Virus record (IMG/VR): IMGVR_UViG_3300027714_000098
Location: 1-27,055 of that record
Source: a virus
Strand: one strand, 5' to 3'
Length of the DNA: 27,055 bases
In this document: positions 26,252 to 27,055 of the stretch, piece after piece
How positions within the stretch are numbered: position 1 is the stretch's first letter
Layout of the letters: the number at the start of each line of letters is the position of its first letter
Position numbers and translations under genes: made by a program
Notes under the pieces: model-generated
What the model saw: only the letters and a program-made list of their open reading frames with translations
What the model was told of the DNA's origin: nothing
Databases searched by the model: none

Positions 26252-26662
26252 TTAGAATCTAAACCCGAAGCCTATTCCTAGGTTCGTGGTTTGATCTCCT
26301 GTATTATAAACGATTTTTGGGTCTACATATACATTGCTGCGTAGTGTAAACATTTTTCCGAATCCAAGGCGCATGTCCTCGGTATCCAAATTTAAGTTAG
26401 ATTCTAGGTATGCAAAATAACCTTTTACAAAGTATCTTGCATTCACATCTACATTTAGGGTTTCACCGGTTACTTGATCTAATGATGCTCCGATTACTAA
26501 ATTATTAGTAACACTGTATCCGATAGTTGGGCTTACTGACCATTCAGTCCAAGCAACGTTAGAAACGTCACCAGTACCTATGTACCAATCGCCTTTTGTC
26601 TGTGCTTGTGATGCCATCATAGACATACAAGCTAATGTAATTGTTAAAATTAACTTTCTCAT
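26252..26662 (-). CDS. Secreted outer-membrane beta-barrel protein, 136 aa
   Basis: A cleavable signal peptide (MRKLILTITLACMSMMASQA, cut likely before Gln21) is followed by about 115 residues of alternating hydrophobic and polar beta strands: YIGTGDVSNVAWTEWSVSPT, then IGYSVTNNLVIGASL, VNARYFVKGYFAYLES and a final NLGIGFGFRF. The C-terminal Phe is the classic Omp signature. Both features point to a small barrel in the outer membrane of a Gram-negative host. ASQAQ at the cleavage site is like Bacteroidetes. Phage-encoded barrels could block superinfection, alter receptors or help host lysis; none is proven. Not a virion protein by appearance. AGGAG lies 7 nt before the ATG. Confidence 0.8.
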   Translation of the reverse strand: MRKLILTITLACMSMMASQAQTKGDWYIGTGDVSNVAWTEWSVSPTIGYSVTNNLVIGASLDQVTGETLNVDVNARYFVKGYFAYLESNLNLDTEDMRLGFGKMFTLRSNVYVDPKIVYNTGDQTTNLGIGFGFRF

Positions 26663-26687
26663 AAAATTTCTCCTCTTGTTTAATTAT

Positions 26688-26699
26688 GCCAATATTGGC
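26688..26699 (-). repeat. Perfect 12-bp palindrome GCCAATATTGGC (right of barrel gene)
   Basis: GCCAATATTGGC is its own reverse complement. It lies about 26 nt upstream of the barrel gene's ATG, upstream of the AGGAG site. It shares the AATATT core with the left palindrome at 26217-26230. It could be an operator, a hairpin or a boundary mark. Confidence 0.55.
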
Positions 26700-26709
26700 T
26701 TTTGCTAAG

Positions 26710-26719
26710 GAGCTTCCTA
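26710..26719 (-). repeat. Right arm of 10-bp inverted repeat
   Basis: Plus strand GAGCTTCCTA, the reverse complement of the left arm at 26233-26242. It stands between the upstream gene's stop and the palindrome. Confidence 0.4.
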
Positions 26720-26728
26720 ATTCGAAAC

Positions 26729-27055
26729 CTACTGAATCTTTCCATCTTCGAAAAGAATGAAAAGTTTTCTATATTCAGATTTGATCTCATTTACAACCTT
26801 CGTGATATACTGAGTCTTCGTCCCAGTCATTTCCCGAATCATAATATAAAGTGCTTTTTTATTATAATTCTCGATGTTCTCACGATTTTTAAAAAGTTCT
26901 AAAACTGCATAAGCAATTCTTCGATCTCTCTCACTTCTATATACTTCTTCAATTTTATTATCATAATAATCTATAAACCTATCCATGAAAGAATTGACCA
27001 TTTGGAGATTACCAGATCTCACAATTTCATTCATAACATTTCTTTGATTATCAAT
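26729..27055 (-). CDS. Putative HTH regulatory protein, 5' end may lie outside window
   Basis: The frame is open to the right edge; the ATG at 27034 gives 101 aa, but seven more codons (IDNQRNV) precede it with no stop, so the true start may be beyond the window. The sequence is helical and charged (VYRSERDRRIAYAVLELFKN). Residues about 61-90 (KALYIMIREMTGTKTQYITK then VVNEIKSEYRKLF) have the spacing of a helix-turn-helix. A transcription or DNA-binding role is therefore possible. From memory, related proteins are frequent in marine T4-like phages. It reads in the same direction as the barrel gene, 66 nt upstream of it. Confidence 0.7.
   Translation of the reverse strand: MDNQRNVMNEIVRSGNLQMVNSFMDRFIDYYDNKIEEVYRSERDRRIAYAVLELFKNRENIENYNKKALYIMIREMTGTKTQYITKVVNEIKSEYRKLFILFEDGKIQ

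Overview
This window is about 27 kb of an AT-rich, tailed-phage genome. It is a contractile-tail (T4-like, Myoviridae-type) virus of the kind common in marine samples. The tail assignment rests on a gp25/W-type wedge protein (22870-23367) followed by a gp6/J-type wedge protein (20943-22862) and a very large protein with a P2 gpI-like motif (15915-19736), with a gp5-like hub protein upstream (24476-25525). All genes I can support are on the minus strand, so the operons read from the right end of the window to the left. The host is uncertain. A phage-encoded outer-membrane barrel with a signal peptide ending in Ala-Ser-Gln-Ala-Gln hints at a Bacteroidetes-like Gram-negative host, but that is only an inference.

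Layout in transcription order, right to left. (1) 27055-25900: a possible HTH protein whose 5' end is probably outside the window, an outer-membrane beta-barrel protein, and a small two-helix membrane protein, closed by a strong intrinsic terminator. The barrel gene is flanked by a 10-bp inverted repeat, and next to each arm is a short palindrome with an AATATT core. (2) 25865-15915: the baseplate operon, with a small helical protein, gp5-like hub, an unknown protein, a small charged protein, gp25, gp6, a DNRLRE-like protein, a 60-aa protein and the giant gp7/gpI-like protein. (3) 15844-13219: three structural proteins; two are tandem genes sharing a C-terminal domain. (4) 13219-8681: a non-structural cassette inserted among the virion genes, with a GIY-YIG-like nuclease, a CHC2/Toprim primase and a single-chain SbcD-SbcC (gp47-gp46) fusion. 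(5) 8625-1: tail fibre and adhesin genes, including an S74 self-cleaving chaperone fibre and a fibre gene that runs off the left edge.

The genes are packed tightly, with TAATG or TAGTG overlaps, so translation is probably coupled. Most gaps are under 100 bp and none reaches 300 bp. Five gaps carry the same AT-rich element, GATATTTATA on the coding strand (TATAAATATC on the plus strand). It is the reverse complement of the T4 late promoter box TATAAATA and may be a phage-specific promoter or processing signal. No tRNA, rRNA, CRISPR array or insertion sequence was seen.

The most interesting items are the SbcD-SbcC fusion, the recurrent intergenic element, the outer-membrane barrel with its flanking repeats, and the gp7/gpI-like protein with an apparent LamG-like insertion.
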